A DNA stretch of 64,000 nt from JASLDZ01 sp964242895 (GTDB lineage Bacteria; Pseudomonadota; Alphaproteobacteria; Caulobacterales; Caulobacteraceae), in assembly GCA_964242895.1 (NCBI GenBank), contig CAXTBN010000003.1, positions 1-64,000 of the forward strand, read 5' to 3'. Below are positions 46,776 through 56,529 of this stretch, piece by piece (within the stretch, counting starts at the first letter, position 1; every line of letters starts with the position of its first letter). The notes beneath the pieces are model-generated. The model did no database searches and was not told the DNA's origin. It saw nothing but the letters and a program-made list of their open reading frames with translations. Both the position numbers and the translations under genes were made by a program.

Positions 46776-47144
46776 GTGTCCAGCCTGGCGTCCCGAATCA
46801 CCCGCCCCCCTTCGCCGCGCGGGGAGGCCGACCGCGACCGTGCGGTCCTGATCACCCATCTCGTCGCCTTCTCCACCGGCGTGCCCGCGCGCGAGATCGT
46901 GTCGAGCGGTCGCGCGGCCCTGCCGGCGTCGGAGGCGCGGCACCTCGCCATGTACCTGGCGCACACCGGGCTGGGCTGGCCGCTGGCGCGCGTCGGGGCT
47001 GCGTTCGGCCGCGACCGCACCACCGTGGGCCACGCCTGCCGGCGCGTGGAGGACCGCCGCGACGATCCCGGCTTCGACCGCAGCGTCGAGGCGCTGGAGG
47101 ACTGCCTGCGCCACGCGCCGCTCGACCCGCGGGCGCTGGCGTGA
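46776..47144 (+). CDS. stand-alone DnaA domain-IV-like helix-turn-helix protein
   Basis: 122 residues. The C-terminal two thirds is DnaA domain IV: ARHLAMYL (about 54-61), ARVGAAFGRDRTTVGHACRRVED (71-93 region), the DnaA-box recognition helix. There is no AAA+ domain, so it cannot be an initiator; it could compete with DnaA or regulate transcription. Close relatives are widespread in alphaproteobacteria but, to my knowledge, not well studied. Start GTG 46776, 5 bases after GGAGGAG. It overlaps the next DUF6456 gene by 4 bases (GTGA, 47141-47144). Confidence 0.85.
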   Translation: MSSLASRITRPPSPRGEADRDRAVLITHLVAFSTGVPAREIVSSGRAALPASEARHLAMYLAHTGLGWPLARVGAAFGRDRTTVGHACRRVEDRRDDPGFDRSVEALEDCLRHAPLDPRALA

Positions 47145-47854
47145 GCGGGCCGGCCGACGACCGCCTGCTGGCGCGCGCCCGCGCCCTGCTGGCGCGGCCC
47201 GGCGCGTGGCTGGAGCCTGCGCCGGCGGGCGGGGGCTACCACCTGCGCACCGCGCCCGACCGCCGCCGCCGCCCGGCGCTGACGGTGGATGAGGCGGAGC
47301 TGCGCGAGCTGGTCGCCGAGCCCGGCCTGCGTCCCCGCACAGCGGGCGGATGGACGGGCCGGCCGTCGACGGCCGAGCCGCCGCGGTCGGAGCCGGGCCG
47401 CCCGGGGCATATCGCCGGCGAGCGCGTGGTGGCTGGACCGGACGGCCGGGTCGCACCGCAAGCCGCCAACCTCGGCGAGAGCCCGCTGGGGTGGCTGCTG
47501 CGCCGCGGCGCGCTCACCCCCGTGCAGGCCGCCGCGGGCGAGCGCCTGCGCGACGACGTGCACCGGGCAGGCGTGGTCGGCCGCCTCACCATGAACTGGG
47601 ACGCCGGGCCCCGCGCCTCCGGCGGCCGAGGGCCGGGCGTCGAGCCCGCCGAGCGCGCCCGCGCCGCCAAGGCCCGCGTCGCCGCCGCCCTTGAGGCGGC
47701 CGGCCCCGGCCTGCGCGAGGTGCTGGAGCAGGTGTGCGTGCGCGGCTCGTCGCTGGAGGCGGCCGAGCGCGGCCTCGACCTGCCCCGGCGCGCGGGCAAG
47801 GCCGTGCTGCGGCTGGCGCTGGACCGGCTCGCCGCGCACTACCGCCTAAGCTAG
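47141..47854 (+). CDS. DUF6456 protein, translationally coupled to the DnaA-like gene
   Basis: 237 residues. The C-terminal half (ESPLGWLLRRGALTPVQAAAGERLRDD; LTMNWDAGPRA; VLEQVCVRGSSLEAAERGLDLPRRAGKAVLRLALDRLAAHY, in part) matches DUF6456, with a putative DNA-binding helical module at the end. The N-terminal ~80 residues are a loosely conserved Arg/Pro-rich region. Start GTG 47141 overlaps the stop of the DnaA-like gene. Its TAG overlaps the TAG of convergent sufE in CTAG (47851-47854). Confidence 0.83.
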   Translation: MSGPADDRLLARARALLARPGAWLEPAPAGGGYHLRTAPDRRRRPALTVDEAELRELVAEPGLRPRTAGGWTGRPSTAEPPRSEPGRPGHIAGERVVAGPDGRVAPQAANLGESPLGWLLRRGALTPVQAAAGERLRDDVHRAGVVGRLTMNWDAGPRASGGRGPGVEPAERARAAKARVAAALEAAGPGLREVLEQVCVRGSSLEAAERGLDLPRRAGKAVLRLALDRLAAHYRLS

Positions 47855-48285
47855 GCGGCGCGCGCGTCCGCCGCGAGCGCGCGGATGCGCGCCACCATGG
47901 AGGCGAGCCCGTTGGCGCGCTGCGCGGACAGGGCGCCCTTGAGGCCCAGCCGCGCCACCCCGTCCTCGAAGGGAAAGGCGGCCACCTCCGCCGCGGGCAT
48001 GCCGGCGGAGAGGCGCAGCACCACGGCCACCAGTCCCCGCACGATGTGCGCGTCGCTGTCGCCGCGCAGCTGCAGGCGGCCTTCCGCGTCGACGGCGCCC
48101 ACGAGCCACACCTGGCTCGCGCAGCCGCGCACCTTGTTGGCGTCCGACCGCTCGGCCTCGGTCAGCGGCGCGAGTCCGCGGCCGAGGTCGATGAGGTGGC
48201 GGTAGCGCTCCTCCCAGTCGTCGCCCAGGAGCTCGAAGTCGTCGGCGAGCTCGTCGAGGGCGGCTTGCGGGGTGGAGGCGGGCAT
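47851..48285 (-). CDS. sufE: SufE-family sulphur-transfer protein
   Basis: 144 residues. The sulphur-accepting Cys55 is in VRGCASQVW; the fold around LIDLGRGLAPL and FPFEDGVARLGLKGALSAQRANG matches SufE. It takes sulphane sulphur from SufS for iron-sulphur cluster assembly. Genes sufS and sufBCD are not nearby. Divergence from neighbours: 45 bases to the histidine-kinase gene stop. Confidence 0.92.
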   Translation of the reverse strand: MPASTPQAALDELADDFELLGDDWEERYRHLIDLGRGLAPLTEAERSDANKVRGCASQVWLVGAVDAEGRLQLRGDSDAHIVRGLVAVVLRLSAGMPAAEVAAFPFEDGVARLGLKGALSAQRANGLASMVARIRALAADARAA

Positions 48286-48330
48286 GAGCGCCGTCTGCCC
48301 CGTCGCGGGCGGCGGCTCAAGCTCCGGGCG

Positions 48331-49146
48331 TCAGTCCGTCTCGGACGGAGCGGGCAGGCGCACGGTGGCGCGCACGCCTGCGCCCGGTGCGGCGTCCAGG
48401 TGCAGCCGGCCGCCCATGGCCTTGCTGAGGAGGCGGGCGATGGGCAGGCCGAGCCCGGCCCCCTCCGTGCGGCGCACCAGGGCGTTCTCACCCTGCTCGA
48501 AGGGTCGCATCAGGCGGGGGATGTCGGCGGGGTCGAGCCCCGGGCCGTCGTCGCGCACCTCCAGGAACACGCGCTCGCCGCGGCGGCGCGCTGTCAGTGT
48601 CACGGCGCCGCCGGCGGGCGAGGCGGCCACGGCGTTGGCCAGCAACGCGCCGAGCACCTTGCGCAGCCCCCGGCGGTCGCACAGCACGCGGTCCGCGTCC
48701 GCGTCCAGCATGCGCACGAGGCGCACGCCGCGTGCGGCGGCGACGTCGGCGGCGTCGGCGAGCGCCTCGGTCACGACCTCCTCCAGCGGCTCGGCGCGGG
48801 CGGTGAGCTCCATGGCCCCCTGCTCGAGGCGAGCCAGGTCGATGACGTTGTTGAACAGCGACAGCAGCGTCAGCCCGCTCTCGCGGATCATGCGGGCGTG
48901 CTCGGCGTAGCGGGGGTCGCCCACCGGGCCGTGCAGCTCGCGCGCGATCAGCTCGGAGAAGCCGATCACCGCGTTCAGCGGCGTGCGCAGTTCATGGCTG
49001 ACCATGCGCAGGAAGGAGCGTGTATCCGCCTCCGACCGCCGCCGGCGCATCCGCACGGAGACGTCCGCCTCCGGGTTCGGCGGCTGGTGGGCGGAGCGGG
49101 CGGGCGGAACCGGAAGGGCCAAGGGGCGCGCCTGAGAGCGTTGCAT
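48331..49146 (-). CDS. soluble histidine kinase, PdhS-like
   Basis: 271 residues. HisKA with MVSHELRTPLNAVIGFSEL carries phospho-acceptor His51; HATPase_c follows with N-box ALLANAVAASP, G1 DDGPGLD and G2 EGAGLGLPIA. Only ~45 residues (Arg/Pro-rich) precede the HisKA, so no sensor domain or membrane helix is seen. The FSELIARELHGPVGDPRYAEHARMI region is typical of the PleC/DivJ/PdhS family. Divergent from the second kinase, with 145 bases between starts. Confidence 0.9.
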   Translation of the reverse strand: MQRSQARPLALPVPPARSAHQPPNPEADVSVRMRRRRSEADTRSFLRMVSHELRTPLNAVIGFSELIARELHGPVGDPRYAEHARMIRESGLTLLSLFNNVIDLARLEQGAMELTARAEPLEEVVTEALADAADVAAARGVRLVRMLDADADRVLCDRRGLRKVLGALLANAVAASPAGGAVTLTARRRGERVFLEVRDDGPGLDPADIPRLMRPFEQGENALVRRTEGAGLGLPIARLLSKAMGGRLHLDAAPGAGVRATVRLPAPSETD

Positions 49147-49291
49147 CGCATCCCAGCACGGTCGAGCTTACCATACCGTTCATCGCCGGAGCGCGCCGGC
49201 GAGGGCGCTCCCCCAGGGGTTGCGGGCGCTCGCAGGCGCGCAGCGGCGCGACTAGGGTCCGAGCACTGCCGCTTTCGGCCCGAGGTCCTCC

Positions 49292-50581
49292 GTGTCCGAG
49301 CTCCCGTCCGAACCGCCGACCCCGGAGGGCGCGCCCGCCCTGCGGCTCGACGTGCGGACCTGGCACCTCGGCTGGGCGGTGGGCGTGGGGGCGGTCGCCG
49401 GCCTGGCGCTGCTGTTCGCCTCGCACCCGCCGGGCCCGGCGCTGCTGCTGGCCCTGGCGCTGCTGGCCGCGCCCGCGGCGCTGGCCCTCGTTCGTGCGGC
49501 GGAAGGTCGTGGCGGCTTCGCGGTCGCGGGCTGGGCGGTGCTGACGGGGTGCGCCCTGTCGCTCGGCGGCGGCGTGGCGGGGCCGCTCGGACCGGCGGCG
49601 GCCGCGCCCGCCCTCGCGGGGCTGGTGCTCCGGCGACCCGGCGCGGGTGTCGCCGGCGCGTGCCTGGCGGCGGCCGCGGCCTCCGTCTTGCAGACCCTCG
49701 CGGCGGGCGCGCCTCCCGTCGCGCAGCCGGGCGACGCGGCGGCGCTCGCCGCGGGACTGACCGCCCTGACCGCCCTCGCGGCCTGGGGGGCCCTGCGGCT
49801 CACGGCCGCAGAGGCGCCGGCGGCCGATCCGCGCCTCGCCGACGCCTATGCGGCGCGAGACCGGGCCGTGCGCGAGTCGGGCGCGCGGGCCCGCTTCCTC
49901 GCCGAGATGAGCCACGAGCTGCGCACGCCGCTGAACGCCATCGTCGGCTTCAGCGACATCATGCGCCAGCGCCTGTTCGGCCCGCTGCCCGGCCGCTACG
50001 GCGAGTACGCCGAGCTGATCCACGAGTCGGGCCTGCACCTCGCCGACCTGATCAACGACGTGCTCGACATCTCCAAGATCGACGCCGAGCGCTACGAGCT
50101 GCGGCGCGAGCGGATCGACGTGCGCGACCCGGTCGCCTCCGCCCTGAAGACGGTGCGCGGCGCGGCCGACGACAAGGGCGTGGCGCTGCACGCCAGCCTG
50201 CCGCCGCAGCCGCTGGAGGCCGACGCCGATCCGCGGGCGCTCAAGCAGATCGCCCTCAACCTCCTGTCCAACGCCGTGAAGTTCACCCCGCCCGGCGGCG
50301 AGGTGACGCTGTCGCTGGCCGCCGCCGGTCCCGGGGAGCTGGAGCTGACGGTCGCCGACACGGGCGTGGGCGTCGGGCCGGAGGAGCTGAAGCGCCTCGG
50401 TGAGCCCTATGCGCAGGGCGAGGCGGGGCGCGCCGTGCAGGGCACGGGGCTGGGGCTGTCGCTGGTCAAGGCGCTGGCCGGGCTGCACGGCGGCGACCTG
50501 CTGCTGGAAAGCCGCCTGGGCGAGGGCACCGCCGCCACCGTGCGCCTGCCCGTGCTCGTCGCGGAGACCGAGGCCGCCTAG
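49292..50581 (+). CDS. membrane histidine kinase, PdhS/DivJ-like
   Basis: 429 residues. The N-terminal ~170 residues hold about five or six hydrophobic helices; a short linker leads to HisKA with His208 in EMSHELRTPLNAIVGFSDIM, then HATPase_c (N-box NLLSNAVKF, G1 DTGVGVG, G2 GTGLGLSLVKAL). The FGPLPGRYGEYAELIHESGLHLADLINDVLDISKI section (in part) belongs to the PdhS family. DivJ has a similar membrane-then-kinase layout but is longer; this may be a shorter relative. Start GTG 49292. No receiver gene adjacent. Confidence 0.9.
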   Translation: MSELPSEPPTPEGAPALRLDVRTWHLGWAVGVGAVAGLALLFASHPPGPALLLALALLAAPAALALVRAAEGRGGFAVAGWAVLTGCALSLGGGVAGPLGPAAAAPALAGLVLRRPGAGVAGACLAAAAASVLQTLAAGAPPVAQPGDAAALAAGLTALTALAAWGALRLTAAEAPAADPRLADAYAARDRAVRESGARARFLAEMSHELRTPLNAIVGFSDIMRQRLFGPLPGRYGEYAELIHESGLHLADLINDVLDISKIDAERYELRRERIDVRDPVASALKTVRGAADDKGVALHASLPPQPLEADADPRALKQIALNLLSNAVKFTPPGGEVTLSLAAAGPGELELTVADTGVGVGPEELKRLGEPYAQGEAGRAVQGTGLGLSLVKALAGLHGGDLLLESRLGEGTAATVRLPVLVAETEAA

Positions 50582-50593
50582 GGACGCCGTCCG

Positions 50594-51445
50594 CTACGGA
50601 CGGGGGCCGGCGCTGAGGAAGGCGCGGCCCACGGCGAAGTCGCCCGCCTCCACCAGCGCGGACACCCTTCGGTCGCCCCCGGCGGCGGGGTAGACCAACT
50701 CCAGCCGGGCGTTCTCGCGCGGGTCCAGCGCCGCCAAGGCGTCCGCCGCGGTCATGGGAAAGCGGAACCGCCACGCGCGGCCACCGTCGAGCGCGGTGCG
50801 GCCCGACGTCGCCACGACCCGCTCGGCGTCGGCGGGAGGTCGCCCGTCCGGCGCCAGGTAAGGCTGCGGCGCGCGGGTCGGATCGCGCGCGACCAGCCGC
50901 GCCGTCCAGGCCCCGCCGGCCGCGGGATCGGCCACCTCCAGCGCGAACTCGGCGGGGCCGTCCGAGCGGCCGGCGACGCGCAGGCCGACGGTGAACGCCC
51001 GCCCGCCCAGCACGCCGGAGCTCGCCAGCGCCCAGAACGGGCCGGGACGATCGGGCCACCGACGCGCGCGCCACTCGCCGCGTGAGCCGGGCAGGGCCAG
51101 CGTCGACTGGCGCGACCAGCCCGTGAAGGCGGCGCGCACGCGCTGGGCGGCGACGCGCAGGTCGGGCGAGGCGCACGGGACGGCCGCCGCCTTGGCCCGC
51201 GCGTCCCGCTCGGCCAAGTTGACGGCCGCCTCCGCCGCGCCCGCGCGCAGGGCCGACCCCCGCGCCTGCGCGGCGCCCGCCGCCAGCGCCGCCTGGACCC
51301 GCGGCTCGAACAGCTTGCAGCGCGCGCCCGCCTCGCGCATCAGCGTGCGCTCGTAGACGACTCCGGACAGGTCGGCCGCGTGCGTCGCCGGCGGCGCGGC
51401 CGCCGCGAGCGCGGCGGCGAGGGCGGCGGGAACGGCTCGATGCAT
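50594..51445 (-). CDS. secreted protein, unknown function
   Basis: 283 residues: signal peptide (about 1-23, ending THAAD), an Ala-rich helical N-terminal half and a beta-rich C-terminal half (SGVLGGRAFTVGLRVAGRSDGPAEFALEVADP and WRFRFPMTAADALAALDPREN, in part). Two Cys. I recognise no family; the overall form suggests a periplasmic protein. ATG 51445 or 51457. It converges on the DivJ-like kinase gene with 12 bases between stops and is divergent from DUF1491. Confidence 0.68.
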   Translation of the reverse strand: MHRAVPAALAAALAAAAPPATHAADLSGVVYERTLMREAGARCKLFEPRVQAALAAGAAQARGSALRAGAAEAAVNLAERDARAKAAAVPCASPDLRVAAQRVRAAFTGWSRQSTLALPGSRGEWRARRWPDRPGPFWALASSGVLGGRAFTVGLRVAGRSDGPAEFALEVADPAAGGAWTARLVARDPTRAPQPYLAPDGRPPADAERVVATSGRTALDGGRAWRFRFPMTAADALAALDPRENARLELVYPAAGGDRRVSALVEAGDFAVGRAFLSAGPRP

Positions 51446-51497
51446 GGGGCCCGGCATGCGCCGCCGGCGCTTTCGACAGGGTTGACGGAGGCCGACC

Positions 51498-51851
51498 ATG
51501 GAGCTGCCGACCGAACTCTGGGTGCAGGCGCTGCTCCGGCGCGCGGCGATCGAAGGCGCGTTCGGCGTGGTCGTGCGGCGCGGCGACGCGCGCGCCGGCG
51601 CGGTGCTGGTCAAGGCGGTTAACGTGCGCACCCGCGCCGTGCGCCTGTTCGCGGAGGCTCCGGGCGGCCAGGAGGAGGGGCGTGTGTGGGCGCAGCCTCA
51701 CCCCGACGCCGCCGAGCCCGAGCTCGACGCGTACGCCGCGCGGCAGGTCGGCTACGACTCCGACCTGTGGATCGTAGAGATCGAGGATCGGGAGGGCCGT
51801 CACTTCCTCACCGAGCCCGTCGAGCCGCCCCGCCCCGCGCCGCTGCGTTAA
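51498..51851 (+). CDS. DUF1491 protein
   Basis: 117 residues. LWVQALLRRAAIEGAFGVVVRRGDARAGAVLVK (in part: VVVRRGDARAGAVLVK) and ARQVGYDSDLWIVEIEDREGRHFL are the signatures of DUF1491, an uncharacterised small family largely confined to alphaproteobacteria. ATG 51498 with GGAGG (51487-51491) 6 bases upstream. Followed 48 bases later by another unknown gene on the same strand. Confidence 0.85.
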   Translation: MELPTELWVQALLRRAAIEGAFGVVVRRGDARAGAVLVKAVNVRTRAVRLFAEAPGGQEEGRVWAQPHPDAAEPELDAYAARQVGYDSDLWIVEIEDREGRHFLTEPVEPPRPAPLR

Positions 51852-51899
51852 CCGTGCCCGTGCACCGGGCCGAAAGCGCGATGCGCGCATCGTCGCGCC

Positions 51900-52280
51900 A
51901 TGCTGTTCCTGATGAACGACGCGGTGCTGGAGCTCGTGGGCGACGACGCGCCGCCCCCGCCCGCGCCCGAACGCTTCCGCGCGCTCAGCCTCGGCCACGT
52001 GCTGAAGCTCGGGGCCGAACTGTTCAGCGAGGCTCCGCTGCTGCATCGGGACGACCCGGCGCGGGCGAGACGGCTGGCGCTCCTGATCCTGGCCAAGGCC
52101 CCTGACGTGAACGCCGCCCTGTTCAGCGCGCCGGGCGCCGGCTGCCCGCCCGAGGCCGTGTCCGCGCGCGTGGCCACCGTGCCGACCGAGCTGCTGCTGG
52201 CGCTCCAGGCCAAGGCCGCCGCCGGCGACCTGACGCCCGCCTCCGCCGACCGCGAGGTGTGGCGGCGCATGGCGGCCTGA
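51900..52280 (+). CDS. small protein, unknown function
   Basis: 126 residues, mainly helical, with a proline-rich N-terminal loop, RFRALSLGHVLKLGAELFSEAPLLHRDDPARARRLALLILAK (in part) and a Leu-rich C-terminus. No family recognised with confidence. Starts ATG 51900, 48 bases after DUF1491 and 49 bases before prfC, so it probably belongs to a small operon. Confidence 0.65.
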   Translation: MLFLMNDAVLELVGDDAPPPPAPERFRALSLGHVLKLGAELFSEAPLLHRDDPARARRLALLILAKAPDVNAALFSAPGAGCPPEAVSARVATVPTELLLALQAKAAAGDLTPASADREVWRRMAA

Positions 52281-52329
52281 GCGCCGCCCACGTTGCACCG
52301 GAGGGGGCGGGCCTCTACCTGCCCCGCCC

Positions 52330-53931
<1,602 letters not shown>

Positions 53932-53941
53932 GGGCGCCGGG

Positions 53942-53956
53942 TTAACGAAGGGTTGA
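53942..53956 (+). promoter_or_regulatory. CtrA-like box between prfC and the next gene
   Basis: TTAAC, then GAAGGG, then TTGAC: TTAA-N7-TTGA, one mismatch from the CtrA box TTAA-N7-TTAA. It is 32 bases before the GTG start at 53988. TTGACG also fits a Caulobacter-type -35 hexamer. Binding inferred. Confidence 0.45.
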
Positions 53957-53987
53957 CGCCGCGCCGATCCGGCGTCCCCCTTGCACC

Positions 53988-55385
53988 GTGAGCGTCAGTT
54001 CCCCGGCCGCGTCCCGCGGCGGGACGGGCGTGGAGAGCGGCATGTCGGTGTGGACGGGTCTGCCGTGGGGTCGCGGCGCGGAGGGCTTCCGCCTGCTGGA
54101 CGACCCCGCCCGGCTGGAGCTGCTGTCGCCCGAGGCGCTGGCGCAGGAGGCCGCGGTCGCAGGCTTCGCCGCGCACCGCGCCCCCGCCACCGGACGGGCG
54201 CGGCTGCATCTCGATCACGCCCGGCTGCTCCGCGAGCACGGCGCCCGCGCCGGCGCACCCGAGTCCCTGGCGCGCGCCGCTCGCGCGGCCAAGGCCGCGG
54301 GTGCGGTCGACGCCAGGGGCCGTTCCGCCCTGGACGCTCGGCTGGAGGCCGCCGCCGCCGCCCTCGCCGCGGCCGAGCTGACGGCCGACGCAGGACTGCT
54401 GGACTCCGCCGCCGACCACCTCGAGGGCGGGGACGCGCCGACCGACGCCGGCGCGGTGGCCCGCCTCGCCGCCGCCCGCGCCGCGCTGGCCTCGCGCCGC
54501 GCGCTGGCGTCCGGCTCGCCGGACGAGGCGCTGGAGTCCGGCGGTCTCCTCGACGGCGCCACGCAGGCGCTCGCCCGCCTGCGGCGCGCCGCGCCGACCG
54601 CCGACGGCGACATCCTCGCGGCGGAGCTCGCCGGCGCGCGGATGGAGCGCGCCGCCCTGCTCACCGGCTTCGCCCTGCGCCTGCGCGATCCCGCCCCCGC
54701 CGAGCGCGCCGCCGCCGACATGGCCGACCTCATCTCGACGCTGGACGGCGGCCGGCGCCCCGTCCTCCACGCCCGCGCGGCGCGGCTGCGGGGCGAGGCG
54801 CTGACGGCGGAGGGCGAGCTCGCGGGCTGCCCGCGGCGGCTGACCGCCGCCTCGCGCATCCTCTCCGACGCCCTGGACGACCTGCCCCCCGGCCACGCGC
54901 CCGTGGAGCGCGCGCGCCTGGGACGTGCCCTCGGCCACGCCGCCCGCGCCCTGGCCGAGGCGGCGGGCTCGCCGGACGACGCCCTCCATCTGGACGAGGC
55001 CGCGGCCGGTGCGTTCACCGCGGCGGCCGCTGAGCTGGCCGGGGCCGCCGCTCCGGCGCTGCGGGCCGAGCTTGCGTTCGAACGGGCGCTGGCGCTGGCC
55101 GGGGCCGCCCTGCGCCGGCCGGAGGCGACGGCCGCGCGCCGCTCAGCGGAGGCCGCGTTGCGCGCAGAACTGAACGGGTCGGCGCAAGGGCGAGGCGATC
55201 CGGCCGCCTGGGCTTCCGTGCAGCTGGCGCTGGGCCGCCTCTACGCCGCCGAGCCCGGCCTGCCGCGCCGCGCGGAGGCGGCGCTCGCCTGCGAGGCCGC
55301 CCTGGATGTGTTCGGGGAGGCCGGACTCCGCACCCTGGCCGACTCAGCGGCGGAGGCGCTGCGCGGCCTCGCCCCCGCGCGCTGA
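53988..55385 (+). CDS. large Ala-rich helical protein, unknown function
   Basis: 465 residues, about one third Ala, predicted as almost continuous antiparallel helices reminiscent of TPR or similar solenoids (units such as LDHARLLREHGARAGAPESLARAARAAKAAG, ASRILSDALDDLPPG, AEAALACEAALDVFGEAG). No signal peptide, no membrane segment, no catalytic motif seen. The GTG start at 53988 and the long frame agree in codon bias with neighbours. I do not recognise it; it may be lineage-restricted. It converges on the Pro-rich secreted gene, with 9 bases between stops. Confidence 0.7.
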   Translation: MSVSSPAASRGGTGVESGMSVWTGLPWGRGAEGFRLLDDPARLELLSPEALAQEAAVAGFAAHRAPATGRARLHLDHARLLREHGARAGAPESLARAARAAKAAGAVDARGRSALDARLEAAAAALAAAELTADAGLLDSAADHLEGGDAPTDAGAVARLAAARAALASRRALASGSPDEALESGGLLDGATQALARLRRAAPTADGDILAAELAGARMERAALLTGFALRLRDPAPAERAAADMADLISTLDGGRRPVLHARAARLRGEALTAEGELAGCPRRLTAASRILSDALDDLPPGHAPVERARLGRALGHAARALAEAAGSPDDALHLDEAAAGAFTAAAAELAGAAAPALRAELAFERALALAGAALRRPEATAARRSAEAALRAELNGSAQGRGDPAAWASVQLALGRLYAAEPGLPRRAEAALACEAALDVFGEAGLRTLADSAAEALRGLAPAR

Positions 55386-55394
55386 GCGCCGGTC

Positions 55395-56492
55395 CTAGGG
55401 TCCGGCGGAGGCGAGCCGGGCGGCGTTGACCGCCGCCTTGGTGCGGAGCGGCGCGGGCGCCTCGTCGGGCGTCGCGAGGTCGGCCGGGGCGGTGGCGAAG
55501 AACTGCGGGGGCACGGGCACGGGGTCGGGCTCCAGCCCGTACTCGCGATGCACGGAGTACCGACGCCCCCCGTCGCCTGACCGCGGGGCCGCGTCGGCGA
55601 TCGCGGACGGAGCGGCCGAGCCTGCGGCGGTCGGCAGCACGTAGGCGCGCGCGTAGGCGGGCGGGCGCGGCGGCCCGAGCGTCGGGCCGGCCGAAGCCTG
55701 GGCCACGGGCGCGGGCGCCGCCGAGACCGGAGGCATGGACATGGGCGCCGCCGCGGCGCGTCCGGGGCCGACGTAGCCGTAACGGCCGACGACGGGCGGC
55801 GGGAGGGTGTCGGCCGTCGGCGCCGCCGCAGCCGCTGCACGCCGCGCCTCGAAGGCCAAGCCGGGGCCGTACGCGGGTCCGGGCGGAACGTAGGTCGGCG
55901 GCTCGGCCATCCCGGACGGCAGCGTCGACCCCTGCGCGCGCATGCCGGCGGGCTCCAGGCCGGGCGCCATCGTCGGTTGATTGGCGAGCGGGGCCAGGAA
56001 GACGCCCGACCTGCGCGGCGCGCTGGCCATGACGTAGGGGGACAGCGCGGCCGCGGCCGGCGGCCCGGCGTAGGCCGGTGCGCGCCGAGCGATCTGGGGG
56101 CGGCGCGCGGGAGCGGGCCAGGTGGTCGACGGCGTCGGCGTGTTCAGCACCGGGGCGGAGCCTGTGCGCAGGGCCGGAGCAGGGGCCGCGTAGCCGCCCA
56201 TGCTCGGGAAGCGGGCGGGGTACCGGGCGGGGCCGGGCGTCTGCGCGGCCTCGAAGGCCGGCGCCGGAGCCGTCGCGGGCGAGAGCGCCGGGCGCAGCTC
56301 CGCCTTGCCGGGCCAGGACAGGGTGCGCAGCGACGGCGCAGCGCGCAGGGGCGGGGCGTAGCCGCCGGGGTCGGCGTAGTTCACCGGGGCTACGGACGCC
56401 GGCGGCGGGCCGTAGCGGTCGCCCGCCTGGGCGTGCGCCCGCCCGGCCGCGACGGCGGCGAGCAGGAGCAGCGGCGGGAGGAGGCGGGACAT
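55395..56492 (-). CDS. Pro/Ala-rich secreted protein, unknown function
   Basis: 365 residues: signal peptide (about 1-22, ending AHAQ), then a Pro/Ala/Gly/Tyr-rich, probably disordered chain with PPASVAPVNYADPGGYAPPL and similar blocks, and a C-terminal REYGLEPDPVPVPPQFFATAPADLATPDEAPAPL (in part). No domain seen; could span periplasm or attach to the wall. ATG 56492, 37 bases from the ABC permease stop on the same strand, so possibly the last gene of that operon. Confidence 0.68.
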   Translation of the reverse strand: MSRLLPPLLLLAAVAAGRAHAQAGDRYGPPPASVAPVNYADPGGYAPPLRAAPSLRTLSWPGKAELRPALSPATAPAPAFEAAQTPGPARYPARFPSMGGYAAPAPALRTGSAPVLNTPTPSTTWPAPARRPQIARRAPAYAGPPAAAALSPYVMASAPRRSGVFLAPLANQPTMAPGLEPAGMRAQGSTLPSGMAEPPTYVPPGPAYGPGLAFEARRAAAAAAPTADTLPPPVVGRYGYVGPGRAAAAPMSMPPVSAAPAPVAQASAGPTLGPPRPPAYARAYVLPTAAGSAAPSAIADAAPRSGDGGRRYSVHREYGLEPDPVPVPPQFFATAPADLATPDEAPAPLRTKAAVNAARLASAGP

Positions 56493-56529
56493 GGCGCCTC
56501 ACGGAACGCCCGTCCGGCTTTACGCGACC

